Source: Bradyrhizobium sp.
GTDB lineage: Bacteria; Pseudomonadota; Alphaproteobacteria; Rhizobiales; Xanthobacteraceae
Length of the DNA: 58,106 nt
Assembly (NCBI RefSeq): GCF_004799445.1
Contig: NZ_SSNA01000017.1
Coordinates: forward strand, 1 to 58,106
Reading direction: 5' to 3'
Shown here: positions 37,767 to 47,966 of the stretch, in pieces
How the letters are laid out: every line of letters starts with the position of its first letter
How positions within the stretch are numbered: position 1 is the stretch's first letter
The notes under the pieces: model-generated
The model's database searches: none
Told to the model about the DNA's origin: nothing
The model's input: the letters and a program-made list of their open reading frames with translations, nothing else
Translations under genes and position numbers: made by a program

Positions 37767-38810
37767 TCAGACGGCGCCCCTCGCCTCGACATACAAGGCG
37801 TAGAGCGAATGCGAGCTCGCCATAAACAGGCGGTTCTTCTTGGCTCCGCCGAACACCAGATTGGGGCAGCGCTCGGGAAGGCGGATGAAGCCGATGGCCT
37901 TGCCTTCGGGATTGAACACCTTGACCCCGTCCAGTTCCTCAGGCTTGGCCGTGGGCGCGCCATTGCTTCCCCAGCCGCACCAGATATTGCCGTCGGTGTC
38001 GACCTTGATTCCGTCGAGCGCGCCGGCGCCGTTGGCGTCGATCACCTTGGTCTTGTTGGACAGCGTGCTTCCGTCCGCTCCGACGTCGTAAGCCCATACC
38101 AGCCGGTTCGGCTGCGCGCGCGATTCAACGATGTAGAGCTTCTTTTCATCCGGCGAGAACGCCAGCCCGTTCGGGCCCGCAAGATCTGCGGTCACCAGTC
38201 CGAGCTTGCCGTCGGGCGCGATGCGGTAGACGGAATGCGGCAATTCCGGCGTCGCCTTGTCGCCCTCCCACTCTCCCGAAATGCCGAACGGCGGGTCGGT
38301 AAACCAGATCGAGCCGTCGGACTTGCACACGATATCGTTGGGCGAATTGAAACGCTTGCCGTTGAAATTATCGGCCAGGACCGTGATCTTGCCGTCGTAC
38401 TCCGTGCGCGTCACGCGGCGGGTCAGATGCTCGCAACTGATCAGCCGCCCCTGCCGGTCGCGCGCGTTGCCGTTGGCAAAATTGGAAGGCTGGCGAAAAA
38501 CGCCCCAGGCCCCGGTGGCTTCGTCGTATCGCATGATGCGATTGTTCGGGATGTCGCTGACCAGCAAATAACGGCCGTCGCCGAACCAGACCGGCCCCTC
38601 CGCCCAACGCATCCCCGTGGCCAGTTGCTCGACGGTGCTGCTGAACAGACGATATTTGGCAAAGCTTGGGTCGAGGATCTCGACCGACGCGTCGGGGTAA
38701 CGCTGGTTCGGCTTGAATTCAAAGGACTGCGCGTTAGCGCGCTGTTGAAAAGCAAAAGCGGTCGCGGCAGCACCTGCAGTAGCGATCATACCCCGGCGGG
38801 TCACGTTCAT
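37767..38810 (-). CDS. Tat-exported SMP-30/gluconolactonase-like protein
   Basis: The 347-residue product begins with a twin-arginine signal (NVTRRGMIATAGAAATAFAF, cleavage near ANA-QS). The mature part is a six-bladed propeller of the SMP-30 family: WAEGPVWFGDGRYLLVSDIPNNRIMRY, then RFNSPNDIVCKSDGSIWFTDPPFG, GPNGLAFSPDEKKLYIVES and DGIKVDTDGNIWCGWG. The Glu, Asn and Asp residues at the blade tips are the metal ligands of lactonases. A periplasmic sugar-lactone or other ester would be the substrate. The GGGAGGAAA Shine-Dalgarno supports the ATG at 38810. Confidence 0.87.
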   Translation of the reverse strand: MNVTRRGMIATAGAAATAFAFQQRANAQSFEFKPNQRYPDASVEILDPSFAKYRLFSSTVEQLATGMRWAEGPVWFGDGRYLLVSDIPNNRIMRYDEATGAWGVFRQPSNFANGNARDRQGRLISCEHLTRRVTRTEYDGKITVLADNFNGKRFNSPNDIVCKSDGSIWFTDPPFGISGEWEGDKATPELPHSVYRIAPDGKLGLVTADLAGPNGLAFSPDEKKLYIVESRAQPNRLVWAYDVGADGSTLSNKTKVIDANGAGALDGIKVDTDGNIWCGWGSNGAPTAKPEELDGVKVFNPEGKAIGFIRLPERCPNLVFGGAKKNRLFMASSHSLYALYVEARGAV

Positions 38811-38976
38811 CGACTTTCCTCCCTGATTTTCGCACGGTCGTTTCGCCGGCGAATGGTGGAAACCCTCGCGCCGGCGCTGCCGCTTGCGCGGAACGTAGTT
38901 GAGGTTCCATTGCAGGTCCAGAGCACCCGACGGGGCGGCCGAGCCCGAGTGGCGAGAAAAGCCCGCGCTCCTCCTC

Positions 38977-39007
38977 CAAAAAGAAAAGTCCCGCCTTCCG
39001 GCGGGAC
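38977..39007 (-). terminator. Intrinsic terminator for the 51-residue peptide gene (minus strand)
   Basis: On the minus strand GTCCCGCC, loop GGAA, GGCGGGAC, then TTTTCTTTTT. The 8-bp stem is perfect. It lies about 57 bases after the small ORF stop and 167 bases upstream of the next gene in the same direction, so the small gene ends its own transcript. Confidence 0.85.
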
Positions 39008-39064
39008 CTTCCCTCACTCACTCCTTCGACCAGCCTGGTTCGACGAGGAGTTAACGACCGCGAA

Positions 39065-39220
39065 TTAACGACCGCCCTTGCCTTGCTGGTTGGGGTTCTG
39101 GCCCTGACGGTTCGGATCTTGCTGCTGCTGTCCGGGTTTCTGGCCGCCGCCCTGCTGCTGGCCCGGCTTTTGGTCCGGTTTCTGATTCTGCTGGCCCGGA
39201 TTCTGGTTCTGGCTGGACAT
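39065..39220 (-). CDS. 51-residue Gln/Gly/Asn/Pro-rich small protein
   Basis: The product starts MSSQNQNPGQQNQ and continues with repeated NPGQQ, KPGQQQ and DPNRQ units, ending QQGKGGR. It has no hydrophobic residues after the start and must be disordered. A strong Shine-Dalgarno (AAGGGAGA) before the ATG at 39220 and an intrinsic terminator downstream argue that it is expressed. I recall similar short low-complexity proteins in bradyrhizobia. Function is unknown. Confidence 0.7.
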   Translation of the reverse strand: MSSQNQNPGQQNQKPDQKPGQQQGGGQKPGQQQQDPNRQGQNPNQQGKGGR

Positions 39221-39545
39221 CGGGATCTCCCTTGTTGAATGTCGCGGGAGATAACCGGGAAATCCGCAGTTGGTTTCACGGAAACCCGGTTCCCGCGGCA
39301 AGATTTCCATGGCGATTCTCCTGCCGCATTTGAGGTTTTGCGGAGCCCGGGCGGGAAACTAGCTCTGTACAAGCCCTCGAAGCGGTCCCCGGCGCTGTTG
39401 CCGCCCCGGGTCGTCACTGTTAGAAAATGGCACGACGCGCCGTCCGGCTGCCGGGGCCATCGCCGCGTAACCTATTGAAGTGGATGCTTTCTTTGCGGCA
39501 AACTGGATCAGTCTGGTCTGGAAGTGCCCCAAACAGCGGCAGCGC

Positions 39546-40459
<914 letters not shown>

Positions 40460-40463
<4 letters not shown>

Positions 40464-41800
40464 CAGGCGAGCGCGTGACAGCACCCGCGCCCGGACCTGT
40501 GCAAGCCTCGCGGCTACCTGGCGTCGCCTTCATCTTCAAGAAAGCCCTGATCAGCGCGCTGGTGGCGCTGGTGCTGTTCTCGCTGATGATCGGAATCCGC
40601 ACCGAGGCGGGGCCCACCGGCCAACTGATCTATTGGACGCGGTTCGGCGACCTCGCGGCCATGGTTGCGACCGTGTTTGGCGGCAGCATCGTCGTCGAAT
40701 TGCTGCGGCAATGGTGGGGGCCGGTCGGCACCGTCAGGATCGTTCCGCCATCCGTGCAAAGCACTCTTGCGGTCGCGCGGCGTGCGATCGCGCCGATCCT
40801 GCTGATCTTCACCTTCCTGGTGCCGGTGATCTTCTACGATCAACGCTACATTCTCGATCTCGGCATCCTGGTGCTGACTTACGTGATGCTGGGATGGGGA
40901 CTGAATGTCGTGGTCGGCCTCGCCGGCCTGCTCGACCTCGGTTACGTCGCCTTCTACGCGGTCGGCGCCTATTCCTACGCGCTATTGTCGACCAATTTCG
41001 GGCTGTCGTTCTGGGTCTGCCTGCCGCTGGCCGGCATCCTCGCCGCGTTCTGGGGCGTGCTTTTGGGATTTCCGGTGCTGCGGCTGCGTGGCGACTATCT
41101 CGCCATCGTGACGCTGGCCTTCGGCGAGATCATCCGGCTTGTCATCATCAACTGGCAAAGCCTGACCGGCGGCCCGAACGGCGTGTCCGGCATTCCGCGG
41201 CCGTCGTTCTTCGGCATTCCGCTGACGCCGGGCGATGACGGGCTGGCCGCGAAGCTCGGTATCGAATTCTCCACGACCCATCGCATCGTATTTCTGTTCT
41301 ACCTGATCCTGGCGCTCGCGCTCTTGACCAACTGGGTGACGATCCGGCTGCGCCGCCTGCCGATCGGCCGCGCCTGGGAGGCGTTGCGCGAGGACGAGGT
41401 CGCCTGCCGCGCGCTCGGCATCAACACCACCACGACCAAACTGACCGCGTTCGCCACCGGCGCGATGTTCGGCGGTTTCGCCGGCGCGTTCTTTGCCACC
41501 CGGCAAGGCTTCATCAGCCCGGAATCCTTTACCTTCCAGGAATCGGCGCTGGTGCTGGCAATCGTCGTACTCGGCGGCATGGGCTCGCAGCTCGGCGTCG
41601 CGCTTGCCGCGCTGACCATGATCGGCGGTTTCGAACTGTTTCGCGGCTTCGATCAATACCGCATGCTGGTCTTCGGCCTGGCGATGGTGCTGCTGATGAT
41701 CTGGCGGCCGCGCGGTCTGATCGGGCACCGCGCGCCGACCGTGTTCCTGCGGCACAGCCAGGCCATCTCCTCCGAGCTTGCCAGGGAAGGCCGGGGATGA
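40460..41800 (+). CDS. livM: Branched-chain amino acid ABC transporter permease LivM
   Basis: The 446-residue product has an N-terminal extension with two or three extra helices (about residues 25-130), then the LivM core (YVMLGWGLNVVVGLAGLLDLGYVAFYAVGAYSYALL, LRGDYLAIVTLAFGEI and GRAWEALREDEVACRALGIN). It pairs with LivH. The start is uncertain: TTG at 40460 overlaps the livH stop, and GTG at 40475 is an alternative. It overlaps livG by 4 bases (ATGA). Confidence 0.92.
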
Positions 41801-42627
41801 GCGGCGATCACATTCTCAGTGTCGATCACCTGACGATGCGCTTTGGTGGTGTCGTCGCGGTCAACGACCTGTCGTTTGAGGCCGAGCGGCGCAAGATCAC
41901 CGCGCTGATCGGACCGAACGGCGCCGGCAAGACCACCGTGTTCAACTGCATCACCGGATTCTACAAGCCAACATCGGGCGCCATGCGCCTGACGCATGAT
42001 GACGGCCGCAACATCCAGCTCGAACGGCTGAACGATTTCCGGATTTCCAAACAGGCCAAGGTCGCGCGCACCTTCCAGAACATCCGGCTGTTTCCCGGCA
42101 TGACCGCGCTCGAAAACCTGATGGTCGCGCAGCACAACACGCTGATGCGCGCCTCCGGCCTCACCTTTCTCGGGCTGATCGGCGCACCGTCATGGCGCGT
42201 TGCCGAAAAACGCGCGATCGATCAGGCGACGCGCTGGCTCGAGCGCATCGGCCTGCTGGCACGCGCCGACGACGCCGCCGGAAATCTGCCCTATGGCGAT
42301 CAGCGCCGGCTCGAAATCGCGCGCGCCATGTGCACCGAACCGGCTTTGCTGTGCCTCGACGAGCCGGCCGCCGGGCTGAACACGCGCGAGAGCGCGGCGC
42401 TTAGTGAGCTGTTGCTGTCGATCCGCGCCGAAGGCACCTCGATCCTGCTGATCGAGCACGACATGTCGGTGGTGATGGAAATCTCCGACCACATCGTGGT
42501 GATGGATTACGGCGTCAGGATCGCCGAAGGCGCGCCGCAGGATATTCGTGACGACCCGAAGGTGATTGCGGCCTATCTCGGCGCCGACGAACAGGAAGCC
42601 ATCGCTGTCATGGAGAGCGGAACGTGA
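41797..42627 (+). CDS. livG: Branched-chain amino acid ABC transporter ATPase LivG
   Basis: The 276-residue product has Walker A GPNGAGKTTVFN, the LivG-type ARTFQNIRLF segment, a signature-region NLPYGDQRRLEIARA, Walker B LLCLDEPAAGLN and a switch His (LIEHDMSVVMEISD). It energises uptake together with LivF. It overlaps livM and livF by 4 bases each, showing tight coupling in the operon. Confidence 0.95.
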   Translation: MSGDHILSVDHLTMRFGGVVAVNDLSFEAERRKITALIGPNGAGKTTVFNCITGFYKPTSGAMRLTHDDGRNIQLERLNDFRISKQAKVARTFQNIRLFPGMTALENLMVAQHNTLMRASGLTFLGLIGAPSWRVAEKRAIDQATRWLERIGLLARADDAAGNLPYGDQRRLEIARAMCTEPALLCLDEPAAGLNTRESAALSELLLSIRAEGTSILLIEHDMSVVMEISDHIVVMDYGVRIAEGAPQDIRDDPKVIAAYLGADEQEAIAVMESGT

Positions 42628-43370
42628 CCGCGCCCTCCGCCGCGCCCATGCTCGAGGTCCGCAGCCTTCGCGCCGCCTACGGCAAGATCGAGGCGCTGAA
42701 GGGCGTCGATCTCGACATCAGCGCCGGCGAGATCGTCGCGCTGATCGGGGCCAACGGCGCCGGCAAGTCGACGCTGATGATGACGATCTTCGGCAAGCCG
42801 CGCGCCCGCGCCGGATCGATCCTGTTCGATGGCCGCGATATCACCGATGTGCCGACTCACGAAATCGCGCGGCTGCGCATCGCGCAATCGCCCGAAGGCC
42901 GCCGCATTTTCCCGCGCATGAGCGTGGCGGAAAACCTGCAGATGGGCGCGGACGCCACCGACAGCAGCGAGGTCGACCGGGCCGCCGGGCTGGAGCGCGT
43001 GCTGACGCTGTTTCCGCGGCTGAAGGAGCGCCTGAGCCAGCGCGGCGGTACCTTGTCGGGCGGCGAACAGCAGATGCTGGCGATTGGGCGAGCGCTGATG
43101 AGCCGCCCTCGTCTGTTGATGCTGGACGAACCCTCGCTGGGCCTCGCCCCCTTGATTGCCCGCCAGATTTTCGACGCCATCCGGACCCTGAACCGGCAAG
43201 ACGGCCTGACCGTGCTGATCGTCGAGCAGAACGCCAATCATGCCCTGAGGCTGGCCCATCGCGGCTATGTCATGGTCAACGGCCTGATCACCCTCAGCGG
43301 AACGGGCGCGGAACTGCTGCAGCGCCCGGAGATCCGCGCTGCCTATCTGGAAGGCGGAAGGCGGGGGTAG
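42624..43370 (+). CDS. livF: Branched-chain amino acid ABC transporter ATPase LivF
   Basis: The 248-residue product has Walker A GANGAGKSTLMM, the signature LSGGEQQMLAIGRALM, Walker B LLMLDEPSLGLAP and the switch region LIVEQNANHALRLAHRGYVM. The GTG start at 42624 overlaps the livG stop. It ends the livHMGF block; the substrate-binding gene follows after 160 bases that hold a short repeat fragment (cgtcccggcgaacgccgggg). Confidence 0.95.
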   Translation: MTAPSAAPMLEVRSLRAAYGKIEALKGVDLDISAGEIVALIGANGAGKSTLMMTIFGKPRARAGSILFDGRDITDVPTHEIARLRIAQSPEGRRIFPRMSVAENLQMGADATDSSEVDRAAGLERVLTLFPRLKERLSQRGGTLSGGEQQMLAIGRALMSRPRLLMLDEPSLGLAPLIARQIFDAIRTLNRQDGLTVLIVEQNANHALRLAHRGYVMVNGLITLSGTGAELLQRPEIRAAYLEGGRRG

Positions 43371-43530
43371 GCCCCGCCACCGGCCCTCGTCCCGGCGAAC
43401 GCCGGGGAACGTGGATTTGCCCGAAATTTGCCGATGACTTCGCCGCAAATTCAGTCGACAATGGCCGTGCTTTTCGAACCCGGCGGCCTGCCGGCGACTT
43501 CCCATGGCGAACTAATCGCGAGGATCCCTC

Positions 43531-44649
43531 ATGAAATCACTAAAGCTCATCGGCTTGGCATTGGGCGCGTCGCTTGCGCTGTCGACGGCAGCGCTTGCGC
43601 AAGACATCACGATCGCCGTGGCGGGTCCGATGACCGGCGGCGAATCCGCTTTCGGCCGCCAGATGAAGAACGGTGCCGAACAGGCGGTCAAGGATCTCAA
43701 TGCCGCCGGCGGCGTGATCGGCAAGAAACTGGCGCTGGATGTCGAGGACGACGCCTGCGATCCCAAGCAGGCGCGCTCGGTGGCGGAAAAAATCGCCAGC
43801 GCCAAGATCCCGTTCGTTGCCGGCCACTACTGCTCGTCGTCGTCGATCCCCGCGTCGGAAGCCTATGCCGACGGCAACGTGTTGCAGATCACGCCGGCCT
43901 CGACCAATCCGCTGTTCACCGAGCGCAAGCTCTGGAACGTCGCGCGCGTCTGCGGCCGCGACGATCAGCAGGGACTGGTCGCCGCTGCGTACATCGCTAA
44001 ATTCTACAAGGGCAAGAACGTCGCCATCCTCAACGACAAGACCACCTACGGCAAGGGCCTCGCCGACGAAACCAAGAAGGCGCTCAACAAGATCGGCTTT
44101 ACCGAAAAGATGTTCGAGTCCTACAACAAGGGCGACAAGGACTTCACCGCGATCGTTTCGCGCATGAAGCGCGACAACATCGACCTGGTTTACGTGGGCG
44201 GCTACCATCAGGAATCCGGACTGATCGTGCGCCAGATGCGCGATCAGGGACTCCAGACCGTGTTGATGGCCGGCGATGCGCTCGCCGACAAGGAGTTCGC
44301 CTCGATCACCGGACCCGCCGGCGAAGGCACGCTGTTCACCTTCGGCCCCGACCCGCGCAACAAGCCCACCGCGAAGGCCATCGTCGAGAAGTTCAAGGCC
44401 AACAACATCGATCCCGAAGGCTACACGCTCTATACCTATGCCGCGATGCAGGTGTGGTCGCAGGCGGTGGCGAAGGCCGGCACGACCGATCCGAAGAAGG
44501 TCATGGAGGCGATCAAGGCAGGCTCCTGGGATACGGTGATCGGCAAGATGGAGTTCGACGCCAAGGGCGACATCAAGCAGATTGATTATGTCGTCTACAA
44601 GTGGGACGCCAAGGGCGGCTACATCGAGATCAATCCGAAGGGGTCGTAA
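43531..44649 (+). CDS. livK: Branched-chain amino acid periplasmic binding protein LivK-type
   Basis: The 372-residue product has a Sec signal peptide (MKSLKLIGLALGASLALSTAALA, cleavage before QD) and the type I periplasmic binding fold, starting DITIAVAGPMTGGESAFGRQMKNGAEQAV. Conserved Ser residues in VAGHYCSSSSIPAS and the Tyr in TTYGKGLADE fit amino-acid binding. It delivers leucine/isoleucine/valine or related ligands to LivHM. The gene has its own GAGGATC Shine-Dalgarno and ends in an intrinsic terminator. Confidence 0.93.
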   Translation: MKSLKLIGLALGASLALSTAALAQDITIAVAGPMTGGESAFGRQMKNGAEQAVKDLNAAGGVIGKKLALDVEDDACDPKQARSVAEKIASAKIPFVAGHYCSSSSIPASEAYADGNVLQITPASTNPLFTERKLWNVARVCGRDDQQGLVAAAYIAKFYKGKNVAILNDKTTYGKGLADETKKALNKIGFTEKMFESYNKGDKDFTAIVSRMKRDNIDLVYVGGYHQESGLIVRQMRDQGLQTVLMAGDALADKEFASITGPAGEGTLFTFGPDPRNKPTAKAIVEKFKANNIDPEGYTLYTYAAMQVWSQAVAKAGTTDPKKVMEAIKAGSWDTVIGKMEFDAKGDIKQIDYVVYKWDAKGGYIEINPKGS

Positions 44650-44681
44650 GGCCCGGCCATTTGATCGAGTCCTGCATTGAG

Positions 44682-44705
44682 CGCCCCGGTTCGCCGGGGC
44701 GTTTT
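44682..44705 (+). terminator. Intrinsic terminator after livK
   Basis: CGCCCCGG, loop TTCG, CCGGGGCG, then TTTT. It starts 33 bases after the livK stop and 23 bases before the TTG of the next gene, so it may only partially separate the two. Confidence 0.85.
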
Positions 44706-44727
44706 GCCTTCCGCCGGGAGAGTTTCG

Positions 44728-45723
44728 TTGAACAATCTCCTCACCGACATTGCCGGGGTTCGCGTCGGTCACGCCGATGATGCCGCACTTGCATCCGGCG
44801 TCACCGCGGTGATCTTCGAGCGGCCCGCGGTGGCGGCCATGGACGTGCGCGGCGGCGGCCCGGGCACGCGCGAGGGCGCGCTGCTCGACCTCGCCAATAC
44901 CGTTGAAATGATCGACGCGATCGCGCTTGCAGGCGGCTCGGCGTTCGGGCTCGAAGCCGGCGGCGGCGTCCAGGCCTGGCTCGCGGAACAGGGCCGCGGC
45001 TTTGCCGTGCGCGGCGCCATCATTCCGATCGTGCCCGGCGCGATCTGTTTCGATCTCCTGAACGGGGGCAACAAGCAGTGGGGCCGCTTCGCGCCGTACC
45101 GCGATCTCGGCTACGCGGCGGCCGCGGCGGCCGCCGGGACTTTCGCAGTCGGCAGCGCCGGTGCGGGCCTCGGCGCGCAGACGGCCAACTTCAAGGGCGG
45201 CCTCGGCTCCGCCTCGGCGAAAACCCAGGGCGGCGTCAAGGTCGCGGCGCTCGCGGTGGTCAATGCGCTAGGCGCCGTCACGGTCGGCGACGGACCGTGG
45301 TTCTGGGCCGCGCCATTTGAAATCGACGGCGAATATGGCGCGCGCGGATTTCCGCCGTCTTTCACGCCGGACATGCTGAAGATGCGTATCAAAGGAGGTC
45401 CCGACGCAACGTCCGTGGAGAACACGACGCTGGCCGTCGTGGTAACCGACGCCACACTGACGAAACCGCAGGCCAGGCGGCTTGCCATCATCGCGCAGAC
45501 CGGATTCGCCCGCGCGATTTATCCGGTGCACGCACCGATGGACGGCGACGTGGTGTTCGCCGCGGCGACCGGCGAAAAGCCGATCGACCCGCTGGTCGGC
45601 CTCACCGAACTTGGCATGGTCGCGGCCAATGTCGTGGCCCGCGCCATCGCGCGCGGCGTCTACACGGCCGCCGCCCTGCCCTTCCCCGGCGCGCTGCCGG
45701 CATGGCGGGATCGTTTTGGGTAG
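44728..45723 (+). CDS. P1-family (DmpA/NylC-like) N-terminal nucleophile hydrolase
   Basis: The 331-residue product opens LLTDIAGVRVGHADDAALASGVTAVIF and contains GGSAFGLEAGGGVQAWL and KGGLGSAS, as in DmpA/NylC enzymes. The motif VEN-TTLAVVVTD places a predicted autocleavage between Asn232 and Thr233, where NylC cleaves to expose its nucleophilic Thr. Family members are aminopeptidases or amide hydrolases. The start is TTG at 44728 with GGGAGAG 6 bases upstream. It follows the livK terminator, so a link to amino acid or peptide use is plausible but not shown. Confidence 0.87.
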   Translation: MNNLLTDIAGVRVGHADDAALASGVTAVIFERPAVAAMDVRGGGPGTREGALLDLANTVEMIDAIALAGGSAFGLEAGGGVQAWLAEQGRGFAVRGAIIPIVPGAICFDLLNGGNKQWGRFAPYRDLGYAAAAAAAGTFAVGSAGAGLGAQTANFKGGLGSASAKTQGGVKVAALAVVNALGAVTVGDGPWFWAAPFEIDGEYGARGFPPSFTPDMLKMRIKGGPDATSVENTTLAVVVTDATLTKPQARRLAIIAQTGFARAIYPVHAPMDGDVVFAAATGEKPIDPLVGLTELGMVAANVVARAIARGVYTAAALPFPGALPAWRDRFG

Positions 45724-45872
45724 AAGTTGGCGGCGGGAACGCCGCGCATCCCGAGAAATGGAAGGAGCTTGGGGGAGTCCGCGAGGTCACGATGATGAAA
45801 AAGGGCCGGGATCAGGCGTCCATCTGATCCAGCGCCATTGCTGTGCACCACAAGCTTGCGTGTCGAGCCTTC

Positions 45873-46643
45873 TCAGGCGTTGACCGAAAGCGGGGGTTTC
45901 GACAATGAAATCGCGTTTGCCTCACGCTGAATCATCTGCTCGATGATGTTGTAGGATGACGACGCGGCGCTGGATGACGTCGTCGGCACCGCCGACGTCA
46001 TCGTGACCTTGGACCCGTCGGCATAGGTCAGCGATGTCGTGGTTGAACCGTCGCTGTTGGTTGCCGACGTAGAGGACGCGCCCTGCAATGCCTGCAGCAG
46101 CGGATCGGTGCTCGATCCGCTCGTGCTGCCTGCGTCGCCGCCGGAACCACCGATATGGGCGTGACCGTGATGGCCATGGCCGCCCGATCCCCGCAGCGCC
46201 GACGACAATTCGCCGAGGCTGACCGTGCCGTCGCCGTTCTTGTCGAGTTGGCTGAACACATGATCGGCCTGCGCGATGTTGGTTCCACCGGCGCCAAGGG
46301 CGCTTTCAAATTCCGATTGGGTGATCTGGCCGTCACCGTTGGCGTCAATCTGCGAGAACAGGCTTTGCAGCGCGCTCGCGTGGCTGGTCGGCGTGGCCGG
46401 CGTCGTTGGCGATTGGCTCTGGGCTGCGAGCAGCGCGCTCATGGTGGCCGGCGATATCTGCGAAAACCCGGTGGACCCGGCAGCCGCCGCCGGGCTCCCC
46501 GAAGCCGGGGCACCAGCGGAGAGACCGAACAGGTCCGCCGAGGCCTGGCTAAAGCCGGTGGATTGCGTCGGCGACGAAGCCGATGAAGTCAACGATTGGA
46601 TGGCGTCCAGTGCGCTCGACGCAGCGCCAAGAGCAAACAGCAT
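45873..46643 (-). CDS. EF-hand calcium-binding protein
   Basis: The 256-residue product carries two EF-hand loops, DANGDGQITQSEFE and DKNGDGTVSLGELS (about residues 105-155), in a Ser/Ala/Gly/Thr-rich chain. After them comes a His-rich stretch (GGHGHHGHAHIGG). The N-terminus (MLFALGAASSALDAIQSLTSSASS) is mildly hydrophobic but not a clear signal peptide. The ATG at 46643 has a GGAGTT Shine-Dalgarno; the longer open frame overlaps the upstream region of rpe. Calcium sensing or buffering is likely; partners are unknown. It is divergent from rpe. Confidence 0.85.
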   Translation of the reverse strand: MLFALGAASSALDAIQSLTSSASSPTQSTGFSQASADLFGLSAGAPASGSPAAAAGSTGFSQISPATMSALLAAQSQSPTTPATPTSHASALQSLFSQIDANGDGQITQSEFESALGAGGTNIAQADHVFSQLDKNGDGTVSLGELSSALRGSGGHGHHGHAHIGGSGGDAGSTSGSSTDPLLQALQGASSTSATNSDGSTTTSLTYADGSKVTMTSAVPTTSSSAASSSYNIIEQMIQREANAISLSKPPLSVNA

Positions 46644-46893
46644 GGCAGAACTCCAACAAATGCCGCAAAGCGCGGCCCTCCTCTGGAAGCAAACGATCAG
46701 CAAACCCTGTGCCATCGTGAAAAGTCCAATAAAATGAGGCCGTTCTGCATCCAGAATGGTCCGGATCCGTCGGCAATTGATGCCGCCAGCGGCAGAATTT
46801 TCCGCCCCCATCGCCCCGCATTGCCCCCGGCCCTTGCGCGTGTTACGCGGAAATCGCCCTCGCCGCATCGAAGTGGTTTTGGAAAGAGCGGAC

Positions 46894-47595
46894 ATGTCTG
46901 CCCAATTTGCGTCACGCCCCCTCGTCATCGCGCCGTCGATCCTGGCGTCCGATTTCGCCAGGCTCGGTGAAGAGGTTCGCGCCGTCGACGCGGCGGGCGC
47001 CGACTGGATCCATCTCGACGTGATGGACGGTCACTTCGTCCCCAACATTTCCTATGGCCCCGACGTCATCAAGGCGATCCGACCGCACACCAAAAAGATC
47101 TTCGACGCGCATCTGATGATCTCGCCGTGCGATCCGTATCTCGAAGCCTTCGCCAAGGCCGGCTGCGATCACATCACGGTGCATGCCGAGGCAGGTCCGC
47201 ATCTGCATCGCTCGCTGCAGGCGATCCGCGGGCTCGGCAAGAAGGCCGGCGTGTCGCTCAATCCGGGCACGCCGATCACGGCAATCGAGTATGTGATCGA
47301 CATGATCGACCTAGTGCTGGTGATGTCAGTCAATCCCGGCTTTGGCGGTCAGGCCTTTATTCCCTCCGCGCTCGGCAAGATCCAGGATTTGCGCGCGATG
47401 ACGGCCGGGCGGCCCATCGACATTGAGGTGGATGGCGGCGTCGGGCCCGATGTTTCCGGCCAGCTCGCCGCTGCCGGAGCCAACGCCTTTGTCGCGGGCT
47501 CCGCGGTATTCAAGGGCGGCACCATGGAAGCCTACAAGGCCAATATTTCCGCGATCCGCAACGCTGCGGCGTTGGCGCGCGGCGAAGCGATCTAG
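46894..47595 (+). CDS. rpe: Ribulose-phosphate 3-epimerase
   Basis: The 233-residue TIM barrel has [16 protein letters not shown], the metal- and substrate-binding [40 protein letters not shown] and IEVDGGV, all hallmarks of Rpe. It interconverts ribulose 5-phosphate and xylulose 5-phosphate in the pentose phosphate and Calvin cycles. The ATG at 46894 has a GGAAAGAG Shine-Dalgarno. No Calvin-cycle gene is next to it. Confidence 0.95.
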   Translation: MSAQFASRPLVIAPSILASDFARLGEEVRAVDAAGADWIHLDVMDGHFVPNISYGPDVIKAIRPHTKKIFDAHLMISPCDPYLEAFAKAGCDHITVHAEAGPHLHRSLQAIRGLGKKAGVSLNPGTPITAIEYVIDMIDLVLVMSVNPGFGGQAFIPSALGKIQDLRAMTAGRPIDIEVDGGVGPDVSGQLAAAGANAFVAGSAVFKGGTMEAYKANISAIRNAAALARGEAI

Positions 47596-47966
47596 CGTTC
47601 GGTCCCGGACATACGCTGACAAGTCGCGCGAATCTTCCAAATCGTTGCCACACCAACTGGTTGTAGCCTTGCATGATCGCCATCAGCGGCAACCGGAATG
47701 ATTCAAATTTGAGCAAAAGGGCCGTGCACGCACGCCCTGCCTGTGGCGGCACCGTCACATCGCCGCGGTAATCGAGCGCTGGCTGCAACTCGATCTTGCC
47801 GGCCCCAACTCCTGTCGCTTAAATCGGATAGAATGTGCGTGAGCACGTTGGGTTTGGTTGCATTGCGGGTTACCCAGAGCGCTGCAAAGCAAAGCTTCTG
47901 GCGATTATCAATCTCCGCAAGTTCGGGACAAGTCTTCGAGCCGGCTGCTTTTTGCGAGGTGCTTCG
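47596..47966. other. Intergenic region upstream of the AraC-type gene
   Basis: No gene is supported. At 47858-47868 the sequence TTGCATTGCGG resembles the arm of the inverted repeat found before the autotransporter gene (TTGCATTACGCGCAA), which could be a shared regulator site. No clear terminator for rpe is seen. Confidence 0.4.
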
